Positions 10,660 to 20,857 are shown, counted from the first letter of the stretch. The stretch is DNA of 64,000 bases from Lacinutrix venerupis (GCF_003663945.1 NZ_RCCH01000002.1:1-64000); one strand, 5' to 3'. Notes: generated by a model not told the origin, from the sequence alone. Translations and numbers: made by a program.

Positions 10660-13600
10660 TTATTCCTCTAATCTAATGTCTAATCCTAACCCTTTTAATT
10701 CGTGCATAAGTACGTTAAAAGATTCTGGTAATCCTGGATCTGGCATTGGTTCACCTTTTACGATAGCTTCGTAAGTTTTAGCTCTACCAACTACATCATC
10801 AGATTTTACTGTTAAGATTTCTCTAAGCGTACTTGAAGCTCCATATGCCTCAAGTGCCCATACTTCCATCTCACCAAAACGCTGACCACCAAATTGTGCT
10901 TTACCTCCTAATGGTTGTTGAGTAATTAATGAGTATGGTCCAATAGAACGTGCGTGCATCTTATCATCTACCATATGCCCTAATTTAAGCATGTAGATTA
11001 CACCAACTGTTGCTGGCTGATCGAAACGCTCTCCTGTTCCTCCATCGTATAAGTATGTATGACCGTATCTTGGAATTCCAGCTTCATCTGTTAATTCGTT
11101 AATTTGGTCTATAGTAGCTCCATCGAATATTGGTGTTGCAAAAGTACGACCAAGATCTTGTCCAGCCCATCCTAATACTGTTTCATAAATTTGTCCAATA
11201 TTCATACGTGATGGTACACCTAATGGATTTAATACGATATCTACTGGAGTTCCATCTTCTAGGAAAGGCATATCTTCTTGACGTACAATACGTGCAACAA
11301 TACCTTTGTTTCCGTGACGTCCTGCCATTTTATCACCAACTTTTAGTTTACGTTTTTTAGCAATGTAAACTTTAGCTAATTTAATGATACCTGCTGGTAA
11401 TTCATCTCCTACAGAAATTGTAAACTTCTCACGACGTAAAGAACCTTGTAAGTCGTTTTCTTTAATCTTATAGTTATGAATTAAATCTGCAACTAATTTA
11501 TTTGTGTGCTCATCTGTTGTCCAAGTTCCACCAGTTAAGTGCGTATAATCATCAACAGCATTTAACATTTTAAGTGTGAATTTTTTACCTTTTGGTAAAA
11601 CTTCTTCTCCTAAATCGTTAAATATACCTTGAGAGGTTTTTCCGTTTACAATTGTGAAAAGTTTTTCAACTAATACTGCTTGTAAAGCATCAAATTTAGA
11701 ATTATAGATACCTTCTAATTGAGCGATATCTTCTTTATCTTGAGCTCTTTTACGTTTGTCTTTAATAGCACGAGCAAATAACTTTTTGTTAATTACTACA
11801 CCGTGTAATGAAGGAGATGCTTTTAATGAAGCGTCTTTTACATCACCCGCTTTATCTCCAAAGATAGCGCGTAATAATTTCTCTTCCGGTGTTGGATCGC
11901 TTTCACCTTTAGGAGTAATCTTACCTATTAATATATCTCCAGGTTTAACTTCTGCTCCAATACGGATCATTCCGTTTTCATCTAAATCTTTTGTTGCTTC
12001 TTCAGATACGTTAGGAATATCATTAGTTAACTCTTCGTTACCTAATTTTGTATCTCTAACATCTAATGAATACTCATCAATATGAATAGATGTAAAAATA
12101 TCTTCACGAACAACTTTTTCTGAAATTACAATGGCATCCTCAAAGTTATATCCTTTCCAAGGCATGAAGGCTACTTTCATATTTCTTCCTAAAGCTAACT
12201 CCCCTTTTTGAGTTGCATAACCTTCAGATAAAACTTGTCCTTTTTTTACTTTATCACCTTTCTTTACGATTGGTTTTAAGTTAATAGATGTTCCTTGGTT
12301 TGTTTTTCTAAATTTTACTAAAGGATATCTTGTAATATCACTATCGAAACTTACTTTAGCTTCATCATCGCTTCGCTCGTATTTAATTACGATTTCGTTA
12401 GCGTCTACGTATTCTACAACACCTTCTCCTTCTGCATTAATTAATACTCTAGAGTCTGATGCAACTTGTCTTTCTAATCCTGTTCCAACAATTGGTGCTT
12501 GAGGGCGTAATAATGGTACGGCTTGACGCATCATGTTAGATCCCATTAATGCACGGTTGGCATCATCATGCTCTAAGAAAGGAATTAAAGAAGCTGAAAT
12601 AGATGAAATTTGGTTTGGTGCAACATCTGTATAATGAATATCTTTTGGATCCATTACCGGAAAATCACCTTCCATACGAGCAATTACCTTGTCGTGTAAA
12701 ATTTTACCTTCGTCATCAACTTTTACAGTTGCTTGCGCTATTAATTTTTCTTCTTCTTCTTCTGCACTTAAATATGTAGGTGTTCCTTTAATATCTACAA
12801 CACCATCTGTTACTTTTCTATATGGTGTTTCAATGAATCCCATAGAATTCACTTTTGCATATACAGATAAAGATGAAATTAATCCAATGTTTGGTCCCTC
12901 AGGAGTTTCAATTGGACAAAGTCTTCCATAGTGAGTGTAGTGTACATCACGTACTTCGAAACCAGCTCTCTCTCTAGATAAACCTCCTGGTCCTAATGCT
13001 GATAAACGACGCTTGTGCGTAATTTCTGCAAGTGGATTGGTTTGATCCATAAATTGAGATAATTGGTTTGTACCAAAGAAAGAATTAATTACAGACGATA
13101 ATGTCTTTGCATTAATTAAATCGATTGGTGTAAAAACCTCGTTATCACGAACGTTCATACGTTCACGAATAGTACGAGCCATACGTGCTAAACCAACACC
13201 AAATTGAGAAGATAATTGTTCTCCTACTGTACGTACACGACGGTTAGATAAGTGATCAATATCATCAATCTCTGCTTTAGAGTTTATTAACTCAATTAAA
13301 TATTTTATAATAGTTATAATATCTTCTTTGGTAAGTACTTGCTTATCCATTCCGATATCTAACTGTAATTTTTTATTCATTCTATAACGTCCTACTTCTC
13401 CTAAAGAGTAACGTTGGTCACTAAAGAATAATTTATCTATAATACCACGTGCTGTTTCCTCATCTGGCGGCTCAGCATTACGTAGTTGTCTATAAATATG
13501 CTCTACTGCTTCTTTTTCAGAGTTTGTTGGATCTTTTTGAAGCGTATTATGTATAATTGCGTAATCTCCTTGTTGAGCACTTTCTTTATGTAAAAGAATA

Positions 13601-14472
13601 GTTTTTACTCCAATTTCAAGAATTTCTTCAATATTGTCTTTATCTAATTCTGTATCACGATCTAATACAATTTCGTTACGCTCTATAGATACAACTTCTC
13701 CTGTATCTTCATCAACGAAATCTTCATGCCATGTATTTAATACACGAGCAGCAAGTTTACGACCTAATACTTTTTTTAATCCAGATTTTGATACTTTAAC
13801 CTCTTCCGCAAGATCAAATATTTCTAAAATATCTTTATCTCTTTCAAAACCTATAGCTCTAAATAGAGTAGTTACAGGTAATTTTTTCTTTCTATCGATG
13901 TAAGCATACATCACTTGATTGATATCCGTAGCGAATTCTATCCAAGATCCTTTAAATGGAATTACTCTTGCTGAATATAATTTTGTTCCATTTGCATGGA
14001 ATGATTGACCAAAAAATACTCCTGGTGATCTATGTAATTGAGATACTACAACACGTTCTGCACCATTGATACAAAATGTACCAGAAGGTGTCATATAAGG
14101 TATTGTTCCTAAGTACACATCTTGAACAATGGTCTCGAAATCTTCATGTTCAGGGTCTGTACAGTATAGTTTTAACCTTGCTTTTAATGGAACGCTATAC
14201 GTAAGTCCTCTTTCTATACACTCTTCAATAGCATATCTTGGTGGGTCGACAAAGTAATCTAAGAATTCTAAAACGAATTGATTACGAGTATCTGTGATTG
14301 GAAAGTTCTCCATGAAGGTATTATACAATCCTTCATTACCTCTTTCTTCAGATTTTGTTTCAAGTTGGAAAAAATCCTGAAAGGATTTTATTTGAATATC
14401 CATAAAATCTGGATATTCAGTTCTATTAATAATAGACGAGAAATTTAATCTTTCAGCTTGTGTTACTAACAT
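10660..14472 (-). CDS. rpoB: DNA-directed RNA polymerase subunit beta
   Basis: Beta subunit of RNA polymerase, 1270 residues. The rifampicin-binding cluster near residue 465 reads [20 protein letters not shown] followed by [13 protein letters not shown]; it keeps the Gln, Asp, His and Ser positions whose change usually gives resistance. The C-terminal part has [12 protein letters not shown] and the closing [27 protein letters not shown] block (shortened here to its ends: [19 protein letters not shown]). I place the start at ATG 14472 rather than the TTG three bases upstream. It follows rplL after a 124-base spacer with a hairpin and is cotranscribed with rpoC. Confidence 0.98.
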   Translation of the reverse strand: MLVTQAERLNFSSIINRTEYPDFMDIQIKSFQDFFQLETKSEERGNEGLYNTFMENFPITDTRNQFVLEFLDYFVDPPRYAIEECIERGLTYSVPLKARLKLYCTDPEHEDFETIVQDVYLGTIPYMTPSGTFCINGAERVVVSQLHRSPGVFFGQSFHANGTKLYSARVIPFKGSWIEFATDINQVMYAYIDRKKKLPVTTLFRAIGFERDKDILEIFDLAEEVKVSKSGLKKVLGRKLAARVLNTWHEDFVDEDTGEVVSIERNEIVLDRDTELDKDNIEEILEIGVKTILLHKESAQQGDYAIIHNTLQKDPTNSEKEAVEHIYRQLRNAEPPDEETARGIIDKLFFSDQRYSLGEVGRYRMNKKLQLDIGMDKQVLTKEDIITIIKYLIELINSKAEIDDIDHLSNRRVRTVGEQLSSQFGVGLARMARTIRERMNVRDNEVFTPIDLINAKTLSSVINSFFGTNQLSQFMDQTNPLAEITHKRRLSALGPGGLSRERAGFEVRDVHYTHYGRLCPIETPEGPNIGLISSLSVYAKVNSMGFIETPYRKVTDGVVDIKGTPTYLSAEEEEEKLIAQATVKVDDEGKILHDKVIARMEGDFPVMDPKDIHYTDVAPNQISSISASLIPFLEHDDANRALMGSNMMRQAVPLLRPQAPIVGTGLERQVASDSRVLINAEGEGVVEYVDANEIVIKYERSDDEAKVSFDSDITRYPLVKFRKTNQGTSINLKPIVKKGDKVKKGQVLSEGYATQKGELALGRNMKVAFMPWKGYNFEDAIVISEKVVREDIFTSIHIDEYSLDVRDTKLGNEELTNDIPNVSEEATKDLDENGMIRIGAEVKPGDILIGKITPKGESDPTPEEKLLRAIFGDKAGDVKDASLKASPSLHGVVINKKLFARAIKDKRKRAQDKEDIAQLEGIYNSKFDALQAVLVEKLFTIVNGKTSQGIFNDLGEEVLPKGKKFTLKMLNAVDDYTHLTGGTWTTDEHTNKLVADLIHNYKIKENDLQGSLRREKFTISVGDELPAGIIKLAKVYIAKKRKLKVGDKMAGRHGNKGIVARIVRQEDMPFLEDGTPVDIVLNPLGVPSRMNIGQIYETVLGWAGQDLGRTFATPIFDGATIDQINELTDEAGIPRYGHTYLYDGGTGERFDQPATVGVIYMLKLGHMVDDKMHARSIGPYSLITQQPLGGKAQFGGQRFGEMEVWALEAYGASSTLREILTVKSDDVVGRAKTYEAIVKGEPMPDPGLPESFNVLMHELKGLGLDIRLEE

Positions 14473-14510
14473 CAATGGACGAAATTTTGATTAAAAAAAA
14501 ATACTTGTTT

Positions 14511-14525
14511 ATAGGTATTACCTAT
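14511..14525. other. 15-base palindrome ATAGGTATTACCTAT upstream of rpoB
   Basis: Perfect inverted repeat of 7+7 bases around a central T, between the rplL-rpoB hairpin and the rpoB start. Its size suits a dimeric protein site, or it may be the top of an RNA stem. Role unknown. Confidence 0.4.
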
Positions 14526-14536
14526 ATACGACAAAT

Positions 14537-14573
14537 GGTCTAGGTCTTTGAGAGCATTCTCAAGACCTAAACC
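14537..14573 (-). other. Stem-loop in the rplL-rpoB spacer
   Basis: GGTCTAGGTCTTTGAGA and TCTCAAGACCTAAACC form a long stem with one bulge and one mismatch over the loop GCAT. The position is that of the attenuator or RNase III site in the E. coli rplL-rpoB spacer, but there is no strong T-run here, so partial termination or processing is inference. Confidence 0.6.
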
Positions 14574-14596
14574 TTTGTAAAAATTATTGGTAATGC

Positions 14597-14971
14597 TTAC
14601 TTAAGCTCTACCTCTGCTCCTGCCTCTTCTAACTGAGTTTTAAGAGCTTCTGCTTCATCTTTAGAAACAGCTTCTTTGATTGCACTTGGTGCATCATCAA
14701 CTAAACCTTTAGCTTCTTTTAATCCTAAACCAGTTAATTCTTTAACTAATTTTACAACAGCTAACTTAGCGCTACCTGGTGCTTTTAAGATTACATCAAA
14801 TTCAGTTTGAGCTTCAGCAGCGTCTCCACCACCAGCAGCTGGTCCTGCCATAGCTACTGCAGCAGCAGCAGGCTCGATACCATATTCATCTTTTAATATA
14901 GTTGCTAACTCATTTACTTCTTTTACTGTAAGGTTAACTAATTGTTCTGCGAAATCTTTTAAATCTGCCAT
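14597..14971 (-). CDS. rplL: 50S ribosomal protein L7/L12
   Basis: Stalk protein that recruits translation factors to the ribosome. It has 124 residues: an N-terminal dimerisation domain ([20 protein letters not shown]), an Ala/Gly-rich hinge (about residues 35-55), and the C-terminal factor-binding domain with [20 protein letters not shown]. It is in an operon after rplJ with a 54-base gap and before rpoB. Typical in every respect. Confidence 0.98.
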   Translation of the reverse strand: MADLKDFAEQLVNLTVKEVNELATILKDEYGIEPAAAAVAMAGPAAGGGDAAEAQTEFDVILKAPGSAKLAVVKLVKELTGLGLKEAKGLVDDAPSAIKEAVSKDEAEALKTQLEEAGAEVELK

Positions 14972-15025
14972 TTTGTAATAATTTTTAATTTTTAATATTT
15001 AAGTATAAAGTGCGTACTAGTGAAA

Positions 15026-15547
15026 TTATCCCTCTTTTTGAGATAATGTTTTAAGAATTCCTGAAAGTTTTCCTCCACTAGATTTAAGTGCAGAAACAAC
15101 ATTCTTAGCAGGAGATTGTAATAATCCAATAATATCTCCAATTAATTCTTCTTTAGATTTAATATCAACTAACATATCTAGTTGATCATCTCCTATATAA
15201 ACTGTTTCCTCAATAAAAGCTCCTTTTAATAAAGGTTTTTCAGATTTTTTACGGAAATTCTTAATTACTTTTGCTGGAGCATTTCCAGTTTCAGAATACA
15301 TCACTGATGTATTTCCTTTAAGCGTTGATGGTAAGTCTCCAAAATCTTTATCTGAAGCTTCCATTGCTTTTTCAAGTAATGTGTTTTTTACTACTGCTAA
15401 TTTTACATTTGCTTTAAAACAAGCACGACGTAAATCTGAAGTACTACCTGCGTTTAAACCTGATATATCAGCTAAATAAATATTAGCATTATCTGCTAAT
15501 TGTGCAGTTAATTCTTCTATAACTTGTGATTTTTCTTCTCTTGTCAT
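15026..15547 (-). CDS. rplJ: 50S ribosomal protein L10
   Basis: Stalk base protein that anchors the L7/L12 dimers on 23S rRNA. The 173-residue protein starts MTREEKSQVIEELTAQL and has the VKNTLLEKAM segment and a C-terminal helical region for L12 binding. Only 19 bases separate it from rplA, so the long autoregulatory leader of enterobacterial rplJ is absent here; control by the L10-L12 complex would have to use another site. Confidence 0.97.
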   Translation of the reverse strand: MTREEKSQVIEELTAQLADNANIYLADISGLNAGSTSDLRRACFKANVKLAVVKNTLLEKAMEASDKDFGDLPSTLKGNTSVMYSETGNAPAKVIKNFRKKSEKPLLKGAFIEETVYIGDDQLDMLVDIKSKEELIGDIIGLLQSPAKNVVSALKSSGGKLSGILKTLSQKEG

Positions 15548-15566
15548 GATATAAAGTATTTAACTA

Positions 15567-16256
15567 CTAACCGATTTTTGTATCAACTGCAATACTAGGA
15601 CTCATTGTAGACGACATAAAAATGCTTTTTACATAAACTCCTTTAGCTGCTGTTGGCTTCAGTTTTAATAATGTTGTTAATAATTCGTTTGCGTTACCTG
15701 CAATTTTATCAGCACTAAAAGATGCTTTTCCAATAGCAGCGTGAACAATACCAGTTTTATCAACTTTAAAATCAATTTTACCAGCTTTCACTTCTGTAAC
15801 AGCTTTTGCAACATCCATAGTTACAGTACCTGTCTTTGGGTTAGGCATTAAACCACGAGGACCTAATACACGTCCTAATGGACCTAATTTACCCATTACA
15901 CTAGGCATAGTAATAATTACGTCTACGTCTGTCCAACCACCTTTAATTTTATCAAGGTACTCATCTAAACCAACGAAATCTGCTCCAGCTTCTTTTGCTT
16001 CTGCTTCTTTATCTGGAGTTACTAATGCTAATACTTTTACATCTTTACCTGTACCATGTGGAAGAGAAACAACTCCTCTAACCATTTGGTTTGCTTTTCT
16101 AGGATCTACTCCTAAACGTACCGCTAAATCTACTGAAGCATCAAATTTTGTGTTTGATATTTCTTTTATCAGTGCTGAAGCTTCTTGTAAAGAATATAAT
16201 TTATCCTTTTCTATCTTAGCAACAGCCTCTTTACGTTTCTTTGTTAATTTTGCCAT
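15567..16256 (-). CDS. rplA: 50S ribosomal protein L1
   Basis: Component of the mobile L1 stalk at the ribosomal E site; in many bacteria also a translational repressor of its own operon. The 229-residue protein carries [15 protein letters not shown] (about residues 128-145) and the lysine-rich N-terminus [15 protein letters not shown]. It starts 17 bases after rplK, so the two are translated in tandem. Autoregulation through the nusG-rplK hairpin is possible but unproven. Confidence 0.98.
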   Translation of the reverse strand: MAKLTKKRKEAVAKIEKDKLYSLQEASALIKEISNTKFDASVDLAVRLGVDPRKANQMVRGVVSLPHGTGKDVKVLALVTPDKEAEAKEAGADFVGLDEYLDKIKGGWTDVDVIITMPSVMGKLGPLGRVLGPRGLMPNPKTGTVTMDVAKAVTEVKAGKIDFKVDKTGIVHAAIGKASFSADKIAGNANELLTTLLKLKPTAAKGVYVKSIFMSSTMSPSIAVDTKIG

Positions 16257-16273
16257 TTTAAAATCTTTTTAGG

Positions 16274-16714
16274 TTAATTAGGTGCTTCTCCACCTTTAAC
16301 TGTTATACCCATAGATCTTGCTGTTCCTGCGATCATTTTCATTGCTGATTCGATTTCAAAGGCATTTAAATCTACCATTTTATCTTCTGCAATTGTTTTA
16401 ATTTGATCCCAAGTTACCTTAGCTACTTTACGTACATGAGGTTCACCTGATCCTTTTTTTACTTTGGCCGCTTCTAATAATTGAACTGCAGCTGGAGGAG
16501 TTTTGATTACAAAGTCAAATGATTTGTCTTTGTAAACAGAAATCACAACTGGTAAAACCTTACCAGCTTTATCTTGAGTTCTAGCATTAAATTGCTTACA
16601 GAACTCCATGATATTAACACCAGCAGCACCTAAAGCGGGTCCAACCGGTGGCGACGGATTCGCTGCACCTCCCCTTACTTGTAATTTGACTACTTTGCCT
16701 AATTCTTTTGCCAT
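16274..16714 (-). CDS. rplK: 50S ribosomal protein L11
   Basis: Binds 23S rRNA at the GTPase centre and is needed for the stringent response through RelA-type enzymes. The 146-residue protein has the N-terminal proline-rich segment [18 protein letters not shown] and the C-terminal rRNA-binding domain ending SMGITVKGG. It follows nusG after a 74-base spacer holding a 9-bp stem-loop and is followed by rplA. Confidence 0.98.
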   Translation of the reverse strand: MAKELGKVVKLQVRGGAANPSPPVGPALGAAGVNIMEFCKQFNARTQDKAGKVLPVVISVYKDKSFDFVIKTPPAAVQLLEAAKVKKGSGEPHVRKVAKVTWDQIKTIAEDKMVDLNAFEIESAMKMIAGTARSMGITVKGGEAPN

Positions 16715-16733
16715 TTTAAATAATTTAGTTTCA

Positions 16734-16764
16734 TATTAAGTCTATAGTTGAAGCTGACTTAATA
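16734..16764 (-). promoter_or_regulatory. Stem-loop in the rplK leader
   Basis: Perfect 9-bp inverted repeat TATTAAGTC / GACTTAATA around a 13-base loop, about 20 bases upstream of the rplK start. This is where L1 binds its own mRNA in other bacteria, but I have not matched the L1 site consensus, so the regulatory role is a guess. Confidence 0.4.
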
Positions 16765-16788
16765 CTTTCTTTATTGTTGTAACAATTA

Positions 16789-17343
16789 TTAAATTTTCTC
16801 TACTTGCATGTAACTTAATTCTAACGGTGTTTTTCTTCCGAAAATCTTAACCATTACTTCAAGTTTACGTTTTTCTTCATTAATATTTTCAATAGTACCA
16901 TCAAAACCATTAAAAGGACCGTCTATAACTTTAACAGTTTCACCTTTTGTAAATGGAATAGCTACACTTGTATCTATATCTACTGATAATTCGTCTACTT
17001 TACCTAACATTCTATTAACTTCTGATTGTCTTAACGGTAAAGGATCTCCTCCTTTAGTAGCTCCTAGAAAGCCTATTACATTAGTTATTGATTTTATGAT
17101 ATGAGGAACTTCACCTGTAAGGTTTGCCTTAATCATTATATAACCACTGAAATATACTTTCTCTTTATTTATTTTTTTTCCGTTTCTTATTTGTACTACG
17201 TTTTCTGTAGGCACCAATACTTGCTCAACATAATCTTGTAAACCTAAACGAGCAATTTCATTCTCTATATAAGTTTTAATTTTATTTTCTTGACCACTTA
17301 CTGCCCTTACAACGTACCACTTTTTTTCTCCTACTTCAGCCAT
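16789..17343 (-). CDS. nusG: Transcription termination/antitermination protein NusG
   Basis: RNA polymerase elongation factor that couples transcription to translation and Rho. The 184-residue protein has the NGN domain (KKWYVVRAVSGQENKIKTYI at the N-terminus) and a C-terminal KOW domain (about residues 125-184, VKVIDGPFNGFDGTI). It starts 10 bases after secE, forming the usual secE-nusG pair ahead of the L11 operon. Confidence 0.97.
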   Translation of the reverse strand: MAEVGEKKWYVVRAVSGQENKIKTYIENEIARLGLQDYVEQVLVPTENVVQIRNGKKINKEKVYFSGYIMIKANLTGEVPHIIKSITNVIGFLGATKGGDPLPLRQSEVNRMLGKVDELSVDIDTSVAIPFTKGETVKVIDGPFNGFDGTIENINEEKRKLEVMVKIFGRKTPLELSYMQVEKI

Positions 17344-17353
17344 AAACTTTATA

Positions 17354-17548
17354 CTAACTTATTAATTTAAAGTACTCGGCAATAACCTTACTGAAAACAG
17401 TATCAACTCCCCAAATTGCTAAAGAGAATATGATTGAAAAAACAGCAACCAATATTGTTAACCTTTGCACTTCTGGCCAAGGTGTCCAAGTCACATTATT
17501 TTTCAACTCACCAAATGATTCTTTAATATAATTTACTATTCCAGCCAT
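17354..17548 (-). CDS. secE: Preprotein translocase subunit SecE
   Basis: Essential clamp subunit of the SecYEG channel in the inner membrane. The 64-residue single-span form has the conserved amphipathic helix with VTWTPWPEVQRLT (about residues 19-31) and one transmembrane helix (about residues 32-55). It lies between tRNA-Trp and nusG. Confidence 0.95.
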   Translation of the reverse strand: MAGIVNYIKESFGELKNNVTWTPWPEVQRLTILVAVFSIIFSLAIWGVDTVFSKVIAEYFKLIS

Positions 17549-17639
17549 TTTTAATCTTTATTTTATAAAAAATATATTTCTATATTTTTCAAATTTATTT
17601 TAGTTACAAAGTGTTATTAAAACTCTTTACAACTATAAG

Positions 17640-17712
17640 CACGGGTTGAGAGACTCGAACTCCCGACACCTGGTTTTGGAGACCAGTGCTCTACCAACTG
17701 AGCTAAACCCGT
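17640..17712 (-). tRNA. tRNA-Trp (CCA)
   Basis: 73-base cloverleaf: the acceptor stem closes ACGGGTT with AACCCGT, the D arm reads AGCTCAGTTGGTAGAGC, and the anticodon loop reads CTCCAAA, giving anticodon CCA. The T arm has GTTCGAGTC. CCA is not encoded. It sits between tuf and secE. Confidence 0.97.
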
Positions 17713-17719
17713 AAATATA

Positions 17720-17753
17720 AGTCAAGGTGCCACGAAAACGAGACACCTTAACT
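17720..17753 (-). other. 12-bp stem-loop between tuf and tRNA-Trp
   Basis: AGTCAAGGTGCC and GACACCTTAACT pair over 12 bp (allowing G-U) around a 10-base loop, 22-55 bases 3' of the tuf stop. No T-run follows on the minus strand, so it is better read as a processing or mRNA 3'-end element than a strict terminator. Confidence 0.6.
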
Positions 17754-17774
17754 CTATATTTATTAGACTAAATC

Positions 17775-18962
17775 TTAATCTAAGATTTCAGTTACCTGAC
17801 CTGCTCCAACTGTTCTTCCTCCTTCACGGATAGCGAAACGAAGACCAACATTCATCGCAATTGTATTGATAAGCTCAACAGTAATTGTTAAGTTATCTCC
17901 TGGCATAACCATCTCAACTCCATCAGGAAGTGCAATGTTACCAGTTACATCAGTTGTACGTACGTAGAACTGTGGACGGTAGTTATTATGGAATGGAGTG
18001 TGACGTCCACCTTCTTCTTTTTTAAGGATATAAACCTCAGCTTTAAATTTAGCGTGTGGTGTTACAGAACCTGGCTTTGTAATAACCATACCTCTAGAAA
18101 TTTGAGACTTCTCAATACCTCTTAATAAGATACCAGCGTTATCACCAGCTTCACCTCTATCTAATATTTGACGGAACATTTCAATTCCTGTAATAGTAGA
18201 AGTTAATTTCTCTGCACCCATACCGATAATCTCAACAGGATCTCCAGTGTTAGCAATACCAGTCTCAATACGACCAGTTGCTACTGTACCACGTCCAGTA
18301 ATAGAGAATACATCTTCAATAGGCATTAAGAAATCTTTATCAACCTCTCTTAATGGCTCTTCAATCCAGTTATCAACAGCTTCCATCAATTCCATTACAG
18401 TATCAACCCATTTTTGCTCACCATTTAAAGCTCCTAAAGCAGAACCAGATATTACAGGCCCATTATCTCCATCATACTCGTAGAAAGACAATAATTCACG
18501 AACCTCCATATCTACTAACTCTAATAACTCCTCATCATCAACCATATCCACTTTATTTAAGAATACAACGATTCTTGGGATACCTACCTGACGACCTAAT
18601 AAGATGTGCTCACGAGTTTGTGGCATAGGACCATCAGTCGCAGCTACAACTAATATAGCACCATCCATTTGTGCAGCACCCGTTACCATGTTCTTTACAT
18701 AATCGGCGTGACCTGGACAATCTACGTGTGCGTAGTGACGGTTAGCTGTTTGATACTCTACGTGTGAAGTATTAATTGTAATACCTCTTTCTTTTTCTTC
18801 TGGAGCGTTATCGATAGTATCGAAATCTCTTGCTTCTGATAAACCTGCATCAGCTAATACTTTAGTAATAGCAGCAGTTAAAGTTGTTTTACCGTGATCT
18901 ACGTGTCCAATTGTACCAATATTTAAGTGTGGTTTTGAACGATCGAAAGTTGCCTTTGCCAT
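17775..18962 (-). CDS. tuf: Elongation factor Tu
   Basis: GTPase that delivers aminoacyl-tRNA to the ribosome. The 395-residue protein has GHVDHGKTT, the switch I region [24 protein letters not shown] and the C-terminal beta-barrel domains ending [11 protein letters not shown]. It lies in the middle of the tRNA cluster, so it is probably cotranscribed with the tRNAs from the promoter near 19510. No sign of a second copy in this window. Confidence 0.98.
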   Translation of the reverse strand: MAKATFDRSKPHLNIGTIGHVDHGKTTLTAAITKVLADAGLSEARDFDTIDNAPEEKERGITINTSHVEYQTANRHYAHVDCPGHADYVKNMVTGAAQMDGAILVVAATDGPMPQTREHILLGRQVGIPRIVVFLNKVDMVDDEELLELVDMEVRELLSFYEYDGDNGPVISGSALGALNGEQKWVDTVMELMEAVDNWIEEPLREVDKDFLMPIEDVFSITGRGTVATGRIETGIANTGDPVEIIGMGAEKLTSTITGIEMFRQILDRGEAGDNAGILLRGIEKSQISRGMVITKPGSVTPHAKFKAEVYILKKEEGGRHTPFHNNYRPQFYVRTTDVTGNIALPDGVEMVMPGDNLTITVELINTIAMNVGLRFAIREGGRTVGAGQVTEILD

Positions 18963-19030
18963 GTTTTAAATAATTTAATCTTAGTTATATAATAATATTA
19001 GTGTTCAAATTTTTGTTTTCTAAAAAATCG

Positions 19031-19102
19031 AGCCAATGACGGGAATTGAACCCGTGACCTCTTCCTTACCAAGGAAACGCTCTACCTCTGAGCTACACCG
19101 GC
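19031..19102 (-). tRNA. tRNA-Thr (GGT)
   Basis: 72-base cloverleaf beginning GCCGGTG and ending CATTGGCT. The anticodon loop TTGGTAA gives GGT (Thr). It reads ACC/ACT codons and lies last of four tRNAs before tuf. Confidence 0.96.
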
Positions 19103-19112
19103 TAAATATTAG

Positions 19113-19185
19113 AGCGAGAGACCGGGTTCGAACCGGCGACATTCAGCTTGGAAGGCTGACGCTCTACCAACTGAGCTACTCTCGC
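19113..19185 (-). tRNA. tRNA-Gly (TCC)
   Basis: 73-base cloverleaf beginning GCGAGAG and ending CTCTCGCT. The anticodon loop CTTCCAA gives TCC (Gly). It is 10 bases upstream of the Thr(GGT) gene. Confidence 0.96.
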
Positions 19186-19233
19186 AATTATTTAAATTCT
19201 CAAATTTAAAACTTACATTTCTTGGTAAAAATG

Positions 19234-19315
<82 letters not shown>

Positions 19316-19380
19316 AATTTTAAATTTTATCAATCTTTTAAAGAACTTTAAAAAAGCTTTTAAACCTTCTTAATTTTAAG

Positions 19381-19454
19381 AGCCGATGGAGGGACTCGAA
19401 CCCACGACCTGCTGATTACAAATCAGCTGCTCTAGCCAGCTGAGCTACATCGGC
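19381..19454 (-). tRNA. tRNA-Thr (TGT)
   Basis: 74-base cloverleaf beginning GCCGATG and ending CATCGGCT. The anticodon loop TTTGTAA gives TGT (Thr). It is the first gene of the tRNA-tuf transcription unit and complements the GGT isoacceptor. Confidence 0.96.
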
Positions 19455-19476
19455 TTTTTATTCTTTTTTTACGAAT

Positions 19477-19503
19477 AAAAAAAGCCCGCTATTTCTAACG
19501 GAC
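19477..19503 (-). terminator. Terminator between hpf and the tRNA cluster
   Basis: In the minus direction GTCCGTTA GAAA TAGCGGGC forms an 8-bp stem (with G-U pairs) over a GAAA loop and is followed by seven T residues. It ends hpf transcripts and overlaps the predicted start point of the tRNA promoter. Confidence 0.7.
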
Positions 19504-19505
19504 TG

Positions 19506-19537
19506 CAAATGTATATATTTATTTAGTTATTCAAAAA
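19506..19537 (-). promoter_or_regulatory. Promoter of the tRNA-tuf unit
   Basis: On the minus strand TTTTTG (19532-19537), then 18 bases, then TACATTTG (19506-19513), a full match to the Bacteroidota TTG / TAnnTTTG promoter. The start point would fall near 19500, inside the terminator hairpin. Confidence 0.55.
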
Positions 19538-19555
19538 TATTTTTTACAAATATTT

Positions 19556-19858
19556 TTATAAATGTGCTCTTAATTTCTCTTTTCGTTTTTTTAATTGCCT
19601 TTGAAGCGATGCAATTGCAGTATCTGCACCTTCTTCGAAAGATTTGCATTGCTTTTTAATTATTAAACTATCTCCAGGTATACTTACTTTGGCTTCAAAA
19701 ATTTTGTTTTCTTTTCCGCTTGTGTTCTCTATTTTTAAGAATACGTCTGATTTTATGACCTTATCGTAATAGGTTTCTAATTTATCCATTCGTGTTTTAA
19801 CAAAATTCAACAATTCTGGATTTGCATTGAAATTTACTGCTTGGGTGTTTACTATCAT
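19556..19858 (-). CDS. hpf: Ribosome hibernation-promoting factor, short form
   Basis: Binds the decoding region of idle ribosomes in stationary phase. The 100-residue protein contains the HPF/RaiA beta-alpha fold (FNANPELLNFVKTRMDKLE; FEAKVSIPGDSLIIKKQCKS) and a basic C-terminal tail. It lacks the C-terminal dimerisation domain of long HPF, so it is the short type. It lies 66 bases after the recombinase gene and 100 before the first tRNA. Confidence 0.9.
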   Translation of the reverse strand: MIVNTQAVNFNANPELLNFVKTRMDKLETYYDKVIKSDVFLKIENTSGKENKIFEAKVSIPGDSLIIKKQCKSFEEGADTAIASLQRQLKKRKEKLRAHL

Positions 19859-19924
19859 AAATACTGCTATTAATATACTCTAAAACATGGGTTTACGTTT
19901 TGAGTATTTGTTATACAATAGCTG

Positions 19925-20809
19925 TTATTTTTTACTTCTTGGGTGTGCGTTTGAATAAACTTTTTTAAGTTCGGCTATACTATTATGTGTATAAACTTGA
20001 GTTGCAGCTAAACTTGAATGCCCTAAAAGCTCTTTAACAGCATTTAAATCTGCACCTTGATTTAATAAGTGTGTTGCAAATGAGTGCCTTAATATATGTG
20101 GACTCTTTTTCACTTTATTTGATGCTTGACTAAAATAATCATTTATTATTCTATAGACAAGAGTTTCGTATATTTTAACTCCCTTTTTTGTTAAAAAAAG
20201 AGCTTCATTATCTTTTATATCTTTTAGCTCTTTTCGTTTTTGCAGATAATCTTCTAGTGTTTGTGTTACAGACTGTAATAAAGGAACGTAGCGTTCCTTA
20301 GAGCGTTTACCGAGTACTTTTAATGTTTTATTATTAATATCTGAAAGTTTTAAGTTTACAAGCTCTATTCGCCTTATACCGGTTGAGTAAAACAATTCTA
20401 TGATTAATTTATTCCTTAATCCTTCGAAATCATCATCATATTTCAATTCATCTAGCACTATATTAATTTCGGCTTCTGAAAATGGTACTTGAACTTTTTT
20501 ACTTGTTTTAAGAGCTTTATGTTTTGCTAGTGGATTTTTATCTATATCTCCTATTTTTAATAAGAATTTATAATAGGAATTTAAAGCGGAAATTTTACGA
20601 TTTATACTTCGATTGGAAATTTTAGATTCTACCAATTGTACAATCCAACTTCTTATTTGCGGATAGTTTACTAGGCTTAATTGAGAGTTTTCAAACTCTT
20701 TAGCTAAAAAAGATTGAAAGGAGCTTATATCGTTCATATAGGCTTTTACAGTAAGATTTGAGTAGTTTCTTTCTAATAAAAGATAATCTGTAAAGGCTTT
20801 TATAGACAT
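19925..20809 (-). CDS. xerC: Tyrosine recombinase XerC/XerD type
   Basis: Site-specific recombinase, most likely for chromosome dimer resolution at dif. The 294-residue protein has an N-terminal SAM-like core-binding domain (about 1-85) and a C-terminal catalytic domain with the expected residues Arg146, Lys168, His238, Arg241, His264 and Tyr273 (HILRHSFATHLLNQGADL; LGHSSLAATQVYTH). Its place beside hpf and tuf is a chromosomal one in flavobacteria and nothing around it looks like an integrated element. XerC and XerD cannot be told apart by eye, so the symbol is tentative. Confidence 0.85.
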   Translation of the reverse strand: MSIKAFTDYLLLERNYSNLTVKAYMNDISSFQSFLAKEFENSQLSLVNYPQIRSWIVQLVESKISNRSINRKISALNSYYKFLLKIGDIDKNPLAKHKALKTSKKVQVPFSEAEINIVLDELKYDDDFEGLRNKLIIELFYSTGIRRIELVNLKLSDINNKTLKVLGKRSKERYVPLLQSVTQTLEDYLQKRKELKDIKDNEALFLTKKGVKIYETLVYRIINDYFSQASNKVKKSPHILRHSFATHLLNQGADLNAVKELLGHSSLAATQVYTHNSIAELKKVYSNAHPRSKK

Positions 20810-20857
20810 GATTAATATTTATTTATTAACGATAATAAATTTGCCAGCGCACTTTAT

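Noticed and set aside
7553-13903. Several plus-strand frames inside rpoC and rpoB
   Set aside because: Antisense shadows of long, highly conserved genes with no start-site or family support.
19925-20809. Tyrosine recombinase as evidence of an integrated mobile element
   Set aside because: Protein and neighbourhood fit the housekeeping XerC/XerD type; no attachment-site duplication or phage genes are nearby.
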